NCBI RefSeq assembly: GCF_005886805.2
Contig: NZ_CP045429.1
Coordinates: forward strand, 3,938,501-4,002,500
Direction: 5' to 3'
DNA length: 64,000 bases
Source of the DNA: Pseudoalteromonas rubra
GTDB taxonomy: Bacteria; Pseudomonadota; Gammaproteobacteria; Enterobacterales; Alteromonadaceae
Below the pieces are notes generated by a model. That model was not told the DNA's origin. It made no database searches and worked only from the letters and a program-made list of their open reading frames with translations. The position numbers and the translations under genes were made by a program. Numbering within the stretch: position 1 is the stretch's first letter; every line of letters begins with the position of its first letter. This document shows positions 10,190 through 18,479 of this stretch, piece after piece.

Positions 10190-10903
10190 TTATGCCAGAG
10201 CCTGTTTTTGCAGGTCAATGATCTCACGGATTGAATGCTTGGCCAGTGCCAGCAGCTCATCCAATTCTTCAAATGAGAAAGGTTCGCCCTCGGCCGTGCC
10301 CTGCACTTCAATCAGTTTGCCGGTTTCCGTCATGATCACGTTCATGTCGGTCTCAGCTTCTGAATCTTCCAGGTATTCCAGATCGGTAATGGCCTCGCCG
10401 TTGTAAACACCCACTGAGATAGCTGCAATCATAAACTTCAGCGGGTTAGCATTGATCATGCCCTTGGCACGCATGTGCGTCAGCGCATCAACCAATGCCA
10501 CACAAGCACCACTAATAGATGCAGTACGTGTACCACCGTCTGCCTGTAACACATCACAATCGATGGTAATGGTGTTTTCGCCCAATGCGCTCAGATCAAC
10601 CGCAGCACGCAATGCACGGGCGATCAGACGTTGGATCTCCATGGTACGTCCGCCCTGCTTACCTTTTGCCGCTTCACGGCCATTACGCGTGTGAGTAGAA
10701 CGCGGAAGCATCCCGTATTCTGCAGTGATCCAGCCTTTGCCCTGGCCTTTCATAAAACGCGGTACACCCGCTTCAACCGTGGCAGTACACAACACCTTAG
10801 TGTTGCCGAACTCAACCAGCACCGAGCCCTCGGCATGCATAGTATAGTTACGTGTAAAAGTTACCGGTCTGATTTGATTTGCAGTTCTTTCGCTTGGACG
10901 CAT
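10190..10903 (-). CDS. rph: Ribonuclease PH
   Basis: A 237-residue exoribonuclease that trims tRNA 3' ends by phosphorolysis. It shows [14 protein letters not shown] at the start, [23 protein letters not shown], and the phosphate-site region [16 protein letters not shown]. The start at 10901-10903 has a good AAGGTGG ribosome-binding site and gives the normal family length; the frame stays open upstream to 10984. No frameshift is seen, unlike the defective rph of E. coli K-12. It is transcribed with pyrE. Confidence 0.94.
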   Translation of the reverse strand: MRPSERTANQIRPVTFTRNYTMHAEGSVLVEFGNTKVLCTATVEAGVPRFMKGQGKGWITAEYGMLPRSTHTRNGREAAKGKQGGRTMEIQRLIARALRAAVDLSALGENTITIDCDVLQADGGTRTASISGACVALVDALTHMRAKGMINANPLKFMIAAISVGVYNGEAITDLEYLEDSEAETDMNVIMTETGKLIEVQGTAEGEPFSFEELDELLALAKHSIREIIDLQKQALA

Positions 10904-11016
10904 CCACCTTCCCCTATCATCAAAGTTTCGCGATATTATAAAGGGTTCCCAGGCGCTATGCCATGCGGATCGCGAATAATTCACACCCAGCCACTAGAGC
11001 TGGGCGATGTTTCAGC

Positions 11017-11022
11017 TATAAT
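11017..11022 (+). promoter_or_regulatory. Possible yicC promoter -10 box
   Basis: A perfect TATAAT in the rph/yicC divergent spacer. The -35 position (about 10994-10999) is poor. The octamer GGCGATGT occurs three times around it (11003-11048), a possible regulatory repeat. Confidence 0.3.
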
Positions 11023-11128
11023 GGCGATGTTTCGTTCATGGCGATGTGTGTGTTCACCAACGACAGCGCTGTACCTTAGGTAGCCACATGCAGACACGCC
11101 GCAACCTTAAATTAAATTAGGAACTTAT

Positions 11129-11989
11129 ATGATCCATAGTATGACCGCTTATGCCCGTAAAGAGATCAAGGGCGACTGGGGCACCGGTGTGTGGGAGATC
11201 CGCTCCGTCAACCAACGCTATCTTGAAACCTTTATCCGCGCACCGGAACAGTTCCGAGGCCTGGAACCGGTCATTCGCGAGCGCCTGCGCAAACACTTAC
11301 AGCGCGGTAAAGTGGAAGTATTTTTGAAGTTCACCGCCAACCCGGCGCACGTAGGTCAGCTGTCGATCAACGAAACCCTGAGTAAACAGCTGATCGAAAA
11401 TGCCAAGTGGGTCCAGTCGCACAGCGGTGGCGAGATCAACCCAACAGACATCCTGCGCTGGCCAGGCGTCATGGAAGCCGAAGAGGTAGATCTGGACACA
11501 GTAAACAGCGAGCTGTTAAAAGGCTTTGATGCCCTGGTTGAAGAATTTAAAGCGGCGCGCGCAAGCGAAGGTAACAACCTGGAAACCATGATCACCACCC
11601 GCCTGGATGGTATTCTAGAGCAGGTTGCCGTTGTTGAAGGTCACATGCCAGAAGTGGCTAAATGGCAACGTGAAAAACTCACCGCCAAGCTGGAAGAGCT
11701 GAAAGCCGAAATCGATGAGAGCCGCCTGGAACAAGAGCTAATCTACCTGGCACAAAAACAGGACGTGGCAGAAGAGCTCGACCGCCTCAAGTCACACGTT
11801 AAAGAAACCCATAAAATCCTAAAAAAAGGCGGCGCCTGTGGCCGACGCCTGGATTTTATGATGCAAGAGTTCAACCGTGAGTCCAACACCCTGGCGTCTA
11901 AGTCCATCAATACCGAGATCACCAACGCCGCCGTTGAACTCAAGGTACTAATTGAGCAAATGCGCGAGCAGATCCAGAATATTGAGTAA
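11129..11989 (+). CDS. yicC: YicC family endoribonuclease
   Basis: A 286-residue YicC protein, starting MIHSMTAYARKE and with the C-terminal DUF1732 block ACGRRLDFMMQEFNRESNT. E. coli YicC has been linked to turnover of small RNAs. It is divergent from rph. The last 19 coding bases are the left attachment repeat of the integrated element, which restores the C-terminus QIQNIE and supplies a TAA stop. The ancestral end of the gene, with TGA, sits at 22332-22353. The ancestral neighbour downstream would be gmk, now 17 kb away. Confidence 0.93.
   Translation: MIHSMTAYARKEIKGDWGTGVWEIRSVNQRYLETFIRAPEQFRGLEPVIRERLRKHLQRGKVEVFLKFTANPAHVGQLSINETLSKQLIENAKWVQSHSGGEINPTDILRWPGVMEAEEVDLDTVNSELLKGFDALVEEFKAARASEGNNLETMITTRLDGILEQVAVVEGHMPEVAKWQREKLTAKLEELKAEIDESRLEQELIYLAQKQDVAEELDRLKSHVKETHKILKKGGACGRRLDFMMQEFNRESNTLASKSINTEITNAAVELKVLIEQMREQIQNIE
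11969..11987 (+). repeat. attL: left end of the yicC element
   Basis: The 19 bases cagatccagaatattgagt at the 3' end of yicC recur exactly at 22332-22350 in the same orientation, 10.36 kb away. An integrase gene starts 185 bp inside. This is the pattern of site-specific integration into a gene end with reconstitution of the coding sequence. The 3' end of yicC is the known integration site of mobilizable genomic islands that travel with SXT/R391 elements. Confidence 0.88.
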
Positions 11990-12010
11990 AGTCTCGCTTA
12001 GTTTTTGATT

Positions 12011-12114
12011 GTCCACGACAGTTCTTAAAATCAACAGGTTGTAATTCATGATAGTCCACCTCGGTACACAAAAGTACAGGGGTGGATGCTCAAAAGTGGT
12101 TACTAAAATGGTTG
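12011..12114 (+). promoter_or_regulatory. Probable integrase arm sites, left end
   Basis: gtccacgacagttc (12011-12024) is matched, inverted and at 13 of 14 bases, by gaactatcgtggac at 22305-22318 beside the right repeat. agtggttactaaaatggttg (12095-12114) is matched in direct orientation by 22227-22246. Paired short repeats next to both cores are expected for integrase and excision-factor binding. I infer this role only from position and symmetry. Confidence 0.5.
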
Positions 12115-12171
12115 CTTTTTCTTGCCGTTCCAGATTTTGTCCAAATTCGCCAACTACTATGCGAGGACAAA

Positions 12172-13356
12172 ATGCTATCCGATTCCAAGTTAAAATCACT
12201 CCTTAAACAAGGCGATCAAATTACAAGCCTGTCTGACAGCGGCGGGCTTATCTTTTTAATCAGCAAGGCCGGAAAAGCCAACTTTAGTTTCCGCTATCAG
12301 CTACACGGCAAACGCTCGAAGATCAGTATCGGCAACTACCCAACACTTTCGCTCAAAGATGCAAGAAACAAAGCTGCGGAGCTTAGACACCTGATTGCAT
12401 GTGGCACCGACCCCCTCATTGAGAAGCGCAAAAAAGCAAACCAGCACCGAAACACCTTAAATGCGATATTTGATCATTATTATGACACTATCGTAGAGCC
12501 CAGATATTCTCATCCAAAACGCCTGCACAGCATCTATAACAACAATATCCGCCCTAGCCTTGGCAATCGCCCAATCGACACTATCGGCGGGCTGGAGCTT
12601 AGCAACCTGCTGCAAAAAATTAAAAAAGGGCATGGTAAAGCAGCGCCGCGCTCGTCGATAGCCAGCAAAACCCTTTATCTTCTAAAGCGATTATATACAC
12701 ACGCCGTAAAACTCGACCTCATCAGGCACAATCTGGCATTATCGTTTACCGCAATCGACGCTGGAGGTGAGGAAAAGCCAAAAGACATATTTTTAACTGA
12801 GCAGCAAATCTCGGAGTTCTTTCTGATGGCTCTTGAGGCAGGCCCTTCGTTTTCACGCGAAAACTACCTTGCCTGCGCCATACTCTTTTGCACCTGCGTT
12901 AGAAAAATGGAGCTCCTCGCGGCGATCTGGGAAGAGTTCGACCTTGAAGGCAAATGCTGGACTATTCCTGCAATCCGAACAAAGTCCCGTCGCGAGTTAT
13001 TAGTCCCTCTAACGCCATGCGTTATCAAGTGGTTGAAAGAGCTTAAGGTGTGCGCTGCTGATAGTGATTACGTTTTCCCGGCACGCAAACAGAGTAAAAA
13101 GCCGCATGTTTACCATGACACTCTCAATCATGCGATCGCCGGGTTGAGCCTCCCATTTACGTTCGCGCCTTACGATATCAGGCGAAGTGGGAGAACTCTA
13201 TTGGCGCAGTTGGGAGTGAATGATCAGATTGGCGAACTCTGTCTCAATCACAAATTGCCAAAAATGCAGCACATCTACAATAAACACTCATTTTTTCATG
13301 AAAAAAGTGCGGCACTGACAAGGTTAAGTGAAGTGATTTGCCCGTGCATGGCGTGA
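12172..13356 (+). CDS. int: Tyrosine integrase, P4-like
   Basis: A 394-residue site-specific recombinase. The N-terminal arm-binding (DUF4102-like) region reads KISIGNYPTLSLKDARNKA; a core-binding domain follows at about 95-200 and the catalytic domain after that. Visible catalytic elements are the first Arg in CTCVRKMELLA, the second Arg in PYDIRRS (a Tyr stands where most relatives have His), His in LNHK, and the nucleophile Tyr in HIYNKH. Start chosen at the ATG at 12172, preceded by GAGG; an upstream in-frame ATG at 12082 lies in the arm-site DNA. Its place beside attL makes it the likely integrase of the yicC element. Confidence 0.88.
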   Translation: MLSDSKLKSLLKQGDQITSLSDSGGLIFLISKAGKANFSFRYQLHGKRSKISIGNYPTLSLKDARNKAAELRHLIACGTDPLIEKRKKANQHRNTLNAIFDHYYDTIVEPRYSHPKRLHSIYNNNIRPSLGNRPIDTIGGLELSNLLQKIKKGHGKAAPRSSIASKTLYLLKRLYTHAVKLDLIRHNLALSFTAIDAGGEEKPKDIFLTEQQISEFFLMALEAGPSFSRENYLACAILFCTCVRKMELLAAIWEEFDLEGKCWTIPAIRTKSRRELLVPLTPCVIKWLKELKVCAADSDYVFPARKQSKKPHVYHDTLNHAIAGLSLPFTFAPYDIRRSGRTLLAQLGVNDQIGELCLNHKLPKMQHIYNKHSFFHEKSAALTRLSEVICPCMA

Positions 13357-13533
13357 GTGCACATCTGGCCTTATATCAATTTATTCTTTTGAAAGCTATT
13401 TACATAAAATTATGATCTTAAAGTTGTGTGAATTAACGACGGGAAAAACCAGGTGCACGCTTGACTTCCCACCACCTAAAATCACCACAAAAGCTAAGAT
13501 ATTGTAAAGAAAAGTTTTTAACGAAAAACAACT

Positions 13534-13561
13534 TTAGAGAGGTCACATCAAGCCTCTCTAA
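13534..13561. repeat. Inverted repeat in the int spacer
   Basis: ttagagagg / cctctctaa, nine-base perfect arms with a ten-base loop, in the 299-bp gap after int. There is no T run directly after it on the plus strand, so it is not a clear terminator. It could be a regulatory or transfer-related structure; nothing further supports either. Confidence 0.35.
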
Positions 13562-13655
13562 AAAATCAACAGAAGCTTAATGTAAGTACAAAGGATACAC
13601 AGGCAACATCTTCAACAAATTTAAACCCGTAACAACAGGTATTTGTTGAATGTAA

Positions 13656-14884
13656 ATTCGAAACACCGAAACACTAGAGCAAGTTCAGGCTCGACTAGAA
13701 GAACTGCTCGCTCAGTTCTCAGAAGGGCAAGACTTCTCAATGAAAAAACTTGCTACTGCCCTCTACATAGCAAGGCAGCGTGGCGAGTTGACCCTTTACT
13801 TTAGACAACAGGTGCGTGGACATCGGGTTTGCAAAACACTTGGTAAGCTAGACTAGGATATCACTTTAGCCTGTGCCCTGGAGCGAGTTAAGACGCTCTC
13901 TCTCAAGCTTACAGAGCAAGGCATCTTAGACACTGAACTCAGCCTCGACGCTACTCTCTCAAAACCATCAATGATTTTGCCGCCGATTTCTTCTCACACA
14001 GGGAGGCGCAGGCCCAAAAAGGCGAAAATCCATATGAAGATTTGTCTGGTATGCAGAACTTTTATAAAAAGCATATTTCTAAAGCCATAGAGGCGACCCC
14101 TATAGCAAACCTCGACGGCACTCATATCGACTACCTTGTTGATTCTATTCTTGCCAAAGCCAATAAGTCATATAGCTATAACGCCACTAGCGCCAAGGCT
14201 CTAGGGGTAATGAAGAAAATCTGCAACCGGGCGGTTAAATACGGGCAATTGAGTCATAGCGTCCTTGAACTCTTCAGTCCACGCGAAGTCGGTTACAAAG
14301 ATATCCCAAAATCTCGGGCCTTTACTAAGCCTGAGATCAAGCAGTTAATCCAGGCACTTCAGAATCAGCCAGAATGTGAGCGGGTAAATGTTATCGCCGT
14401 CTGCCTGTTGCTGGTACTTGGTAAACGCAAGATCGAACTTATCAAGAGCGTATGGAAAGATATCTGCTTCAACGAACGAGAATGGTTAGTTGAAAAGACT
14501 AAAACGGGGGCAGATATCGTAATCCCTTTTAGTCCCCTCGTTAAAGGCTGGCTAGAAGAACTAAAAGAGCTCAGCATGGGAGAGAGTCACTTATTTCCAA
14601 AACGACAAGAAACGGCAAAAGCGAAGCACATTAGCGAATCCACGCTGAATGGCTTTCTAGAAAGGGCCCTCTCGGAGCTCAAAATAGAAGTTCACGATCT
14701 TCGCCGCACAACACGAACAACGTTAAGAGCACTGGATATACCAGTCGATGTGGCCGAGTCCTACATTAACCACAAACAGAAGGCGTATCGATACAACTTT
14801 TATCACAGATTGCCTGAGCGCAAGCGCGCCTGCAAGAAGCTAAGCAAATTAATTAAAAAATACTTAACCAACAAAGACGGATAA
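13656..14884 (+). pseudogene. Decayed second tyrosine integrase
   Basis: Three pieces of one integrase lie in order. An N-terminal arm domain (about 13662-13853, including LTLYFRQQVRGHRVCKTLG) ends at an in-frame TAG at 13854-13856. The same frame then continues (DITLACALERVKTLS) until about 13965, where it must shift by one base. The rest is open from there to 14884 and includes the catalytic region with VHDLRRTTRTTLRALD, INHK and a late Tyr. An open fragment from 14042 could be translated alone, but it lacks the arm-binding domain. It is not a copy of the first integrase and may be the relic of an older insertion. Confidence 0.8.
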
Positions 14885-14890
14885 TTCCCG

Positions 14891-15073
14891 ATGAATAGCA
14901 GTCCCTATTTAACACTACCCGAAGTGATCAGCATGACGCGATGCAGCCGATCTCAGATCTTTGCATTGCGCAAGAAGGGGAGCTTTCCTCAGCCAATCAA
15001 GCTCTCACCTCGCAAGATCGTATGGCGGCAATCAACAATAGAGGAGCACATGCAGCGGCAACAGGTCGCATAA
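14891..15073 (+). CDS. AlpA-family regulator / excisionase-like
   Basis: A 60-residue protein with the AlpA/MerR-like winged helix pattern: LTLPEVISMTRCSRSQIFALR, then a basic strand FPQPIKLSPRKIVWRQSTIEEH. AlpA-type proteins regulate integrase genes and often act as recombination directionality factors in P4-like islands. It begins six bases after the decayed integrase and could now serve the intact integrase. A terminator-like hairpin follows at 15268-15315. Confidence 0.8.
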   Translation: MNSSPYLTLPEVISMTRCSRSQIFALRKKGSFPQPIKLSPRKIVWRQSTIEEHMQRQQVA

Positions 15074-15386
15074 TATGCACGGCCCAAAAAATTAAAACGG
15101 GCATCATAAAGAGCTTATTTCAACGCGTAGCATTCTGCTTTCTCGGTATTATAAGCACATACAGTTTGTTGTCGTAGAGTTCACCGCTTCAACGACTGTT
15201 GGATGCCCACTTAATTAAATAACTTGAGGCGACTGATGCGGGTGTCGCTAAAAGTGACCTGATACCGGCAGCCCGAGGGGCGCTGGCGAAATACGCAGCT
15301 TTCGGGCTGCTTTTTCTGTATTAGTTTAAAGATAGAAACTTCACAGGTGCGCGCCCTTTTCTTGAACCACCTAAAAGTTCAATTGC
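15074..15386. other. Convergent spacer after alpA
   Basis: A 313-bp non-coding stretch between alpA and the end of the minus-strand restriction operon. Apart from the hairpin at 15268-15315 I see no gene or repeat. Confidence 0.5.
15268..15315 (+). terminator. Terminator-like hairpin
   Basis: gcagcccga / tcgggctgc (nine-base arms, loop of 25) followed by TTTTT. It faces plus-strand transcription from alpA. The long loop lowers confidence. Confidence 0.5.
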
Positions 15387-15827
15387 TTAATAAACCGGTC
15401 GCCATCCTTTCAGCACTACAGGTTTGGGCTCACTAATAGAGTAAATATCTTCACACGGCTCTTCGCTTGGTTTGATTCGAATTTTATAATTAGTTGGGCA
15501 ATCGGTTGACGTAAATACAACAGTGTCGCCAGACTTGGCTCCCCACTTAGAGAAAAACTTTGTCATGTAGGTTATTCGATACTCGTTTCGGGTGCTCTTT
15601 GCTGGCGAAAAAGTTTTGCCGTTGTAATATATGTAACGCATCTTCCATTGCTCCCCGTCGGGATCCTCACAGACTATCCAGGCGTCCGGATTGAATTCCT
15701 CAAGTTCCAGTGCAGGAAAGAAATCGAGAAGCCCTGCATTTTTTCTCGGAACAACAATCCCAGCCTGGTGGCCACCAGTCTCACCGGTGTCATTTTTTGT
15801 TAAAGCTTTTTCATATGATTTGTTCAT
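15387..15827 (-). CDS. Stand-alone EcoRII N-terminal domain protein
   Basis: A 146-residue protein. Residues 9-95 match the effector-binding N-terminal domain of the EcoRII endonuclease as I know it: L-x-x-NDTG-x-TGGHQ-x-G (here LTKNDTGETGGHQAGI), then FFP, NP, IYYN and TRNEYRIT. In EcoRII this B3-like barrel binds CCWGG and holds the C-terminal nuclease inactive until a second site is bound; the TRNE-x-RIT segment lies in its DNA-contacting part. No nuclease domain is attached here. The gene overlaps the SNF2 gene by four bases (ATGA) behind an AAGGA ribosome-binding site, so it is made with that helicase. I infer that it is the sequence-recognition subunit of the operon. Confidence 0.8.
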   Translation of the reverse strand: MNKSYEKALTKNDTGETGGHQAGIVVPRKNAGLLDFFPALELEEFNPDAWIVCEDPDGEQWKMRYIYYNGKTFSPAKSTRNEYRITYMTKFFSKWGAKSGDTVVFTSTDCPTNYKIRIKPSEEPCEDIYSISEPKPVVLKGWRPVY

Positions 15828-17659
15828 TCAATATCCTTAGTGGGACTCTCATTAAGAGCTTTTCCAAGATCCTGCTTGTCTCGCGTGCTAATTGGAATAG
15901 CTTCTTCTCCAAGCTCCCGCTTCCATAAACTTCTTTCAACCATTGTTTCCTCTACAGTGCCCTGATAAAACAGACGGTAGACAGTTACAGGCTTTACCTG
16001 GCCTCGCCGATGAGCTCTCGCAGAAGCCTGCATCTCTAATGCAGGATTCCAGTTTTGTGTATAGTGGATGACAATGGTGGCTGCTGTAATATTAAGGCCC
16101 GCCCCTGCAGCTTTAGGGTTTAAAACCAATACAGCAGGCCCTTCTACAGAAGTAAAGTGATCTACTATAGATTGTCTTTCTTGCTGGGGGGTTGAACCAT
16201 TAATTGTGTTCCAATAATTAACGGATAGATTTTCCTGCTCAGCCGCCTTTTTAATTAATTCACCACAGTGGTTGTAGGCTGCAAATATTAGAACCTTCTT
16301 TTTAGTGCGAGTGGCCTCGCTGAGCAGCTGAATACAGATTGCCATTTTGGGAGTCATAAGAGGGTGCATCGCGTCCGGGTACAGCTCGACATGGTCTTCC
16401 CAGTCCTGTATTCCGGGCTGCTTAACTCGCAGCCATGGGTGAGCACAATAAATTGCTAGCTGACCGACTGCAACAAGTTTTCCGGCTGGCCCATATTCAG
16501 AGATCGTTTCTTCTCTGATCCTCTCGTATTCATTGACTGCAGCAGAGTCGAGTTCAAGAGGTAGATCTACATCAGTACGCAAAGGAAGATCGTCTGCGAC
16601 ATCTTTAACCTGCCGTTTGAGAATTATGGTATCTGAAAGCTTGCTCAGCTCTCGGGCACCCTCTTCTGTATCTGGGTAAAGGACAGGAAAGCTATCTTTT
16701 GTTCCCAGAATTCCAGGGATTGCCAAATCAGCCAAAGACCACAGATCTAAAAGTGTATTCTCTATTGGGGTTCCTGTAACCGGAATCGTGTACCTCCTCG
16801 GCAATGAGCTCAGTGCAATGCGGCGCTTCGATTCCGGATTTTTTACTGCCTGAGCCTCGTCACAAATCAGATAACTCCAGTCAATACCTCTGAACATAGA
16901 TACGTCGTTTACCATAGTGTCGTAAGTGGTAACAACTATATCTGACCGCATCAGGTCCTTATAATAGCCAGTTCGGTCAGTGCCCCTATGCACTAGGATC
17001 GTAAATGAGGGGCTAAACTTATGTATCTCTCGACACCAGTTCGCAACCAATGTTGTCGGACATACAATTAAAGCAGGGTTTTCTGGATTAGGTTTGTTTA
17101 GCAGGAGCGTAGTGATAATCTGGAGGGTTTTCCCCAAGCCCATCTCATCTGCCAGTATTGCACCACCAAGAGTCGTCATCGAATCGCTTAACCACGCAAC
17201 CCCATGCTCCTGGTATGGATACAATTTAGCATTAAGACCCTCTGTCGCAACAGGAAGAGACATGGAAGCGGAGCGAGAGTTGGCCGTCTCAGTTACACTT
17301 ACACCGACACTTACCTCAATTCCCTCTATCCCATTTCGGATCAAGCTGAGAACTTCAGGATAACTCAAGTCCTGAGGATTTGCTCCGGCCAGAGCTTTGC
17401 TCACATACTCCGGTGCGTCATGTGGTAGTGGTTTTATTCGTTCAGAGTCGATTAACCAGTTATGGCAAATACTTATGCAGGGAATAAACTGACTGACACC
17501 TGCTTTACGAATAGATGCTCCAAGAGAGGCCTCGTATTTACCATTCTTCCGGTCAATATGCAGAACTGGACTTTGAAGCCTTTCAGAGAACGAATAAGGC
17601 AAGTTAGCTTTGTCAAATTTTCGGTAATCTTGATCCAATGTGGACAGGGAATGGCTCAT
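15824..17659 (-). CDS. SNF2-family DNA-dependent ATPase
   Basis: A 611-residue SWI2/SNF2 ATPase. Motif I is DEMGLGKT (171-178), motif II DEAQ (267-270), motif III VTGTPIENTLLDLWSL, and motif VI QASARAHRRGQ near residue 560. The first 140 residues are not recognised. Such enzymes translocate on double-stranded DNA without strand separation and act as motors in several restriction and phage-defence systems. It overlaps the HNH gene upstream by four bases and the EcoRII-N gene downstream by four bases, so the three are translationally coupled. Absence of any phage or housekeeping neighbour argues against a transcription-recycling (RapA) role. Confidence 0.9.
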   Translation of the reverse strand: MSHSLSTLDQDYRKFDKANLPYSFSERLQSPVLHIDRKNGKYEASLGASIRKAGVSQFIPCISICHNWLIDSERIKPLPHDAPEYVSKALAGANPQDLSYPEVLSLIRNGIEGIEVSVGVSVTETANSRSASMSLPVATEGLNAKLYPYQEHGVAWLSDSMTTLGGAILADEMGLGKTLQIITTLLLNKPNPENPALIVCPTTLVANWCREIHKFSPSFTILVHRGTDRTGYYKDLMRSDIVVTTYDTMVNDVSMFRGIDWSYLICDEAQAVKNPESKRRIALSSLPRRYTIPVTGTPIENTLLDLWSLADLAIPGILGTKDSFPVLYPDTEEGARELSKLSDTIILKRQVKDVADDLPLRTDVDLPLELDSAAVNEYERIREETISEYGPAGKLVAVGQLAIYCAHPWLRVKQPGIQDWEDHVELYPDAMHPLMTPKMAICIQLLSEATRTKKKVLIFAAYNHCGELIKKAAEQENLSVNYWNTINGSTPQQERQSIVDHFTSVEGPAVLVLNPKAAGAGLNITAATIVIHYTQNWNPALEMQASARAHRRGQVKPVTVYRLFYQGTVEETMVERSLWKRELGEEAIPISTRDKQDLGKALNESPTKDIE

Positions 17660-18471
17660 TGATTCATCACTTTCTTTAACTCTTCAGGTGTCAGAGCAGG
17701 TTTGCGTTTATGAATAGCTCTGTGACAATTCGGGCACAAAGGGATGAGATCTGTCTCAGGGTTGTATGCTCTGGGCTGCCCTATTTCTGATAATGGCTCG
17801 ATATGGTGCACTTCAAGGATAGAGGCAAGTTCTGAACCATAGGTGTCTTGGGGGATAAACCCACACACACCACATTGTTCACCATGTATTGAAAGGCATA
17901 ATAGGCGATTTCTGGGATTTCGTTCCCTTTTTCTGGCTAAAGAGAGCATCACGCCGCCCTCTATTATTGAATTGCTTTCTTCTTCCCTTTCTTCTTCATC
18001 TTCATAGCCAATTAATTCCGCTATAGCCGCGATTAAGGGAACCATAATCAGGCTTATTGTTTCGGAGATTTCTGCCGAGCCATGAAGATTTGAAACCTTC
18101 CTGGTAACATTAATTTGAAAACAAGAGGTAACCTGCCAACCATGAACCGAGGAAGAGCCATTAATTGAAACGTCGAACGAGCGCTTTAACTGTTCCGTAA
18201 ATGCATATGCGAGAGCATAATCATTTCGCGAGGCCCTGTTCTGAATGTGCTGTATGCAGGGAGCTGCATAAGTACCGAACTTAAGCGACACAATGTGCCG
18301 CTTAAGTCCTGATGGGCGGATAGAAAAAACTGGCCCATTACTTCTGTTGTAATTATCAAACCAGAACGACAGTCCCTGACGCGCCTCTAAAGGGTTCATT
18401 GCTCCCTTCATATGCACTCCAATATCTTTTCTAATCTGAGCTGCTATCAAATCAATTTCGTTGTCATCCAT
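17656..18471 (-). CDS. HNH endonuclease
   Basis: A 271-residue protein with a C-terminal HNH nuclease domain: CGVCG, LEVHHIEPLSEIG, then LIPLCPNCHRAIHK, giving two Cys pairs for a structural zinc and the HH/N/H active site. The N-terminal 180 residues are an unassigned domain that may bind DNA or a partner. It lies eight bases after the MORC-type ATPase gene and overlaps the SNF2 gene by four bases (ATGA), so it is the probable cutting subunit of the complex. It is unlikely to be a homing endonuclease, because it is locked into an operon and is not inserted in a gene. Confidence 0.88.
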   Translation of the reverse strand: MDDNEIDLIAAQIRKDIGVHMKGAMNPLEARQGLSFWFDNYNRSNGPVFSIRPSGLKRHIVSLKFGTYAAPCIQHIQNRASRNDYALAYAFTEQLKRSFDVSINGSSSVHGWQVTSCFQINVTRKVSNLHGSAEISETISLIMVPLIAAIAELIGYEDEEEREEESNSIIEGGVMLSLARKRERNPRNRLLCLSIHGEQCGVCGFIPQDTYGSELASILEVHHIEPLSEIGQPRAYNPETDLIPLCPNCHRAIHKRKPALTPEELKKVMNQ

Positions 18472-18479
18472 GATGATTT

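Noticed and set aside
12082..12171. Upstream extension of the first integrase.
   Set aside because: The 30 extra codons cover arm-site repeats. The ATG at 12172 has the better ribosome-binding site and starts the usual N-terminal domain.
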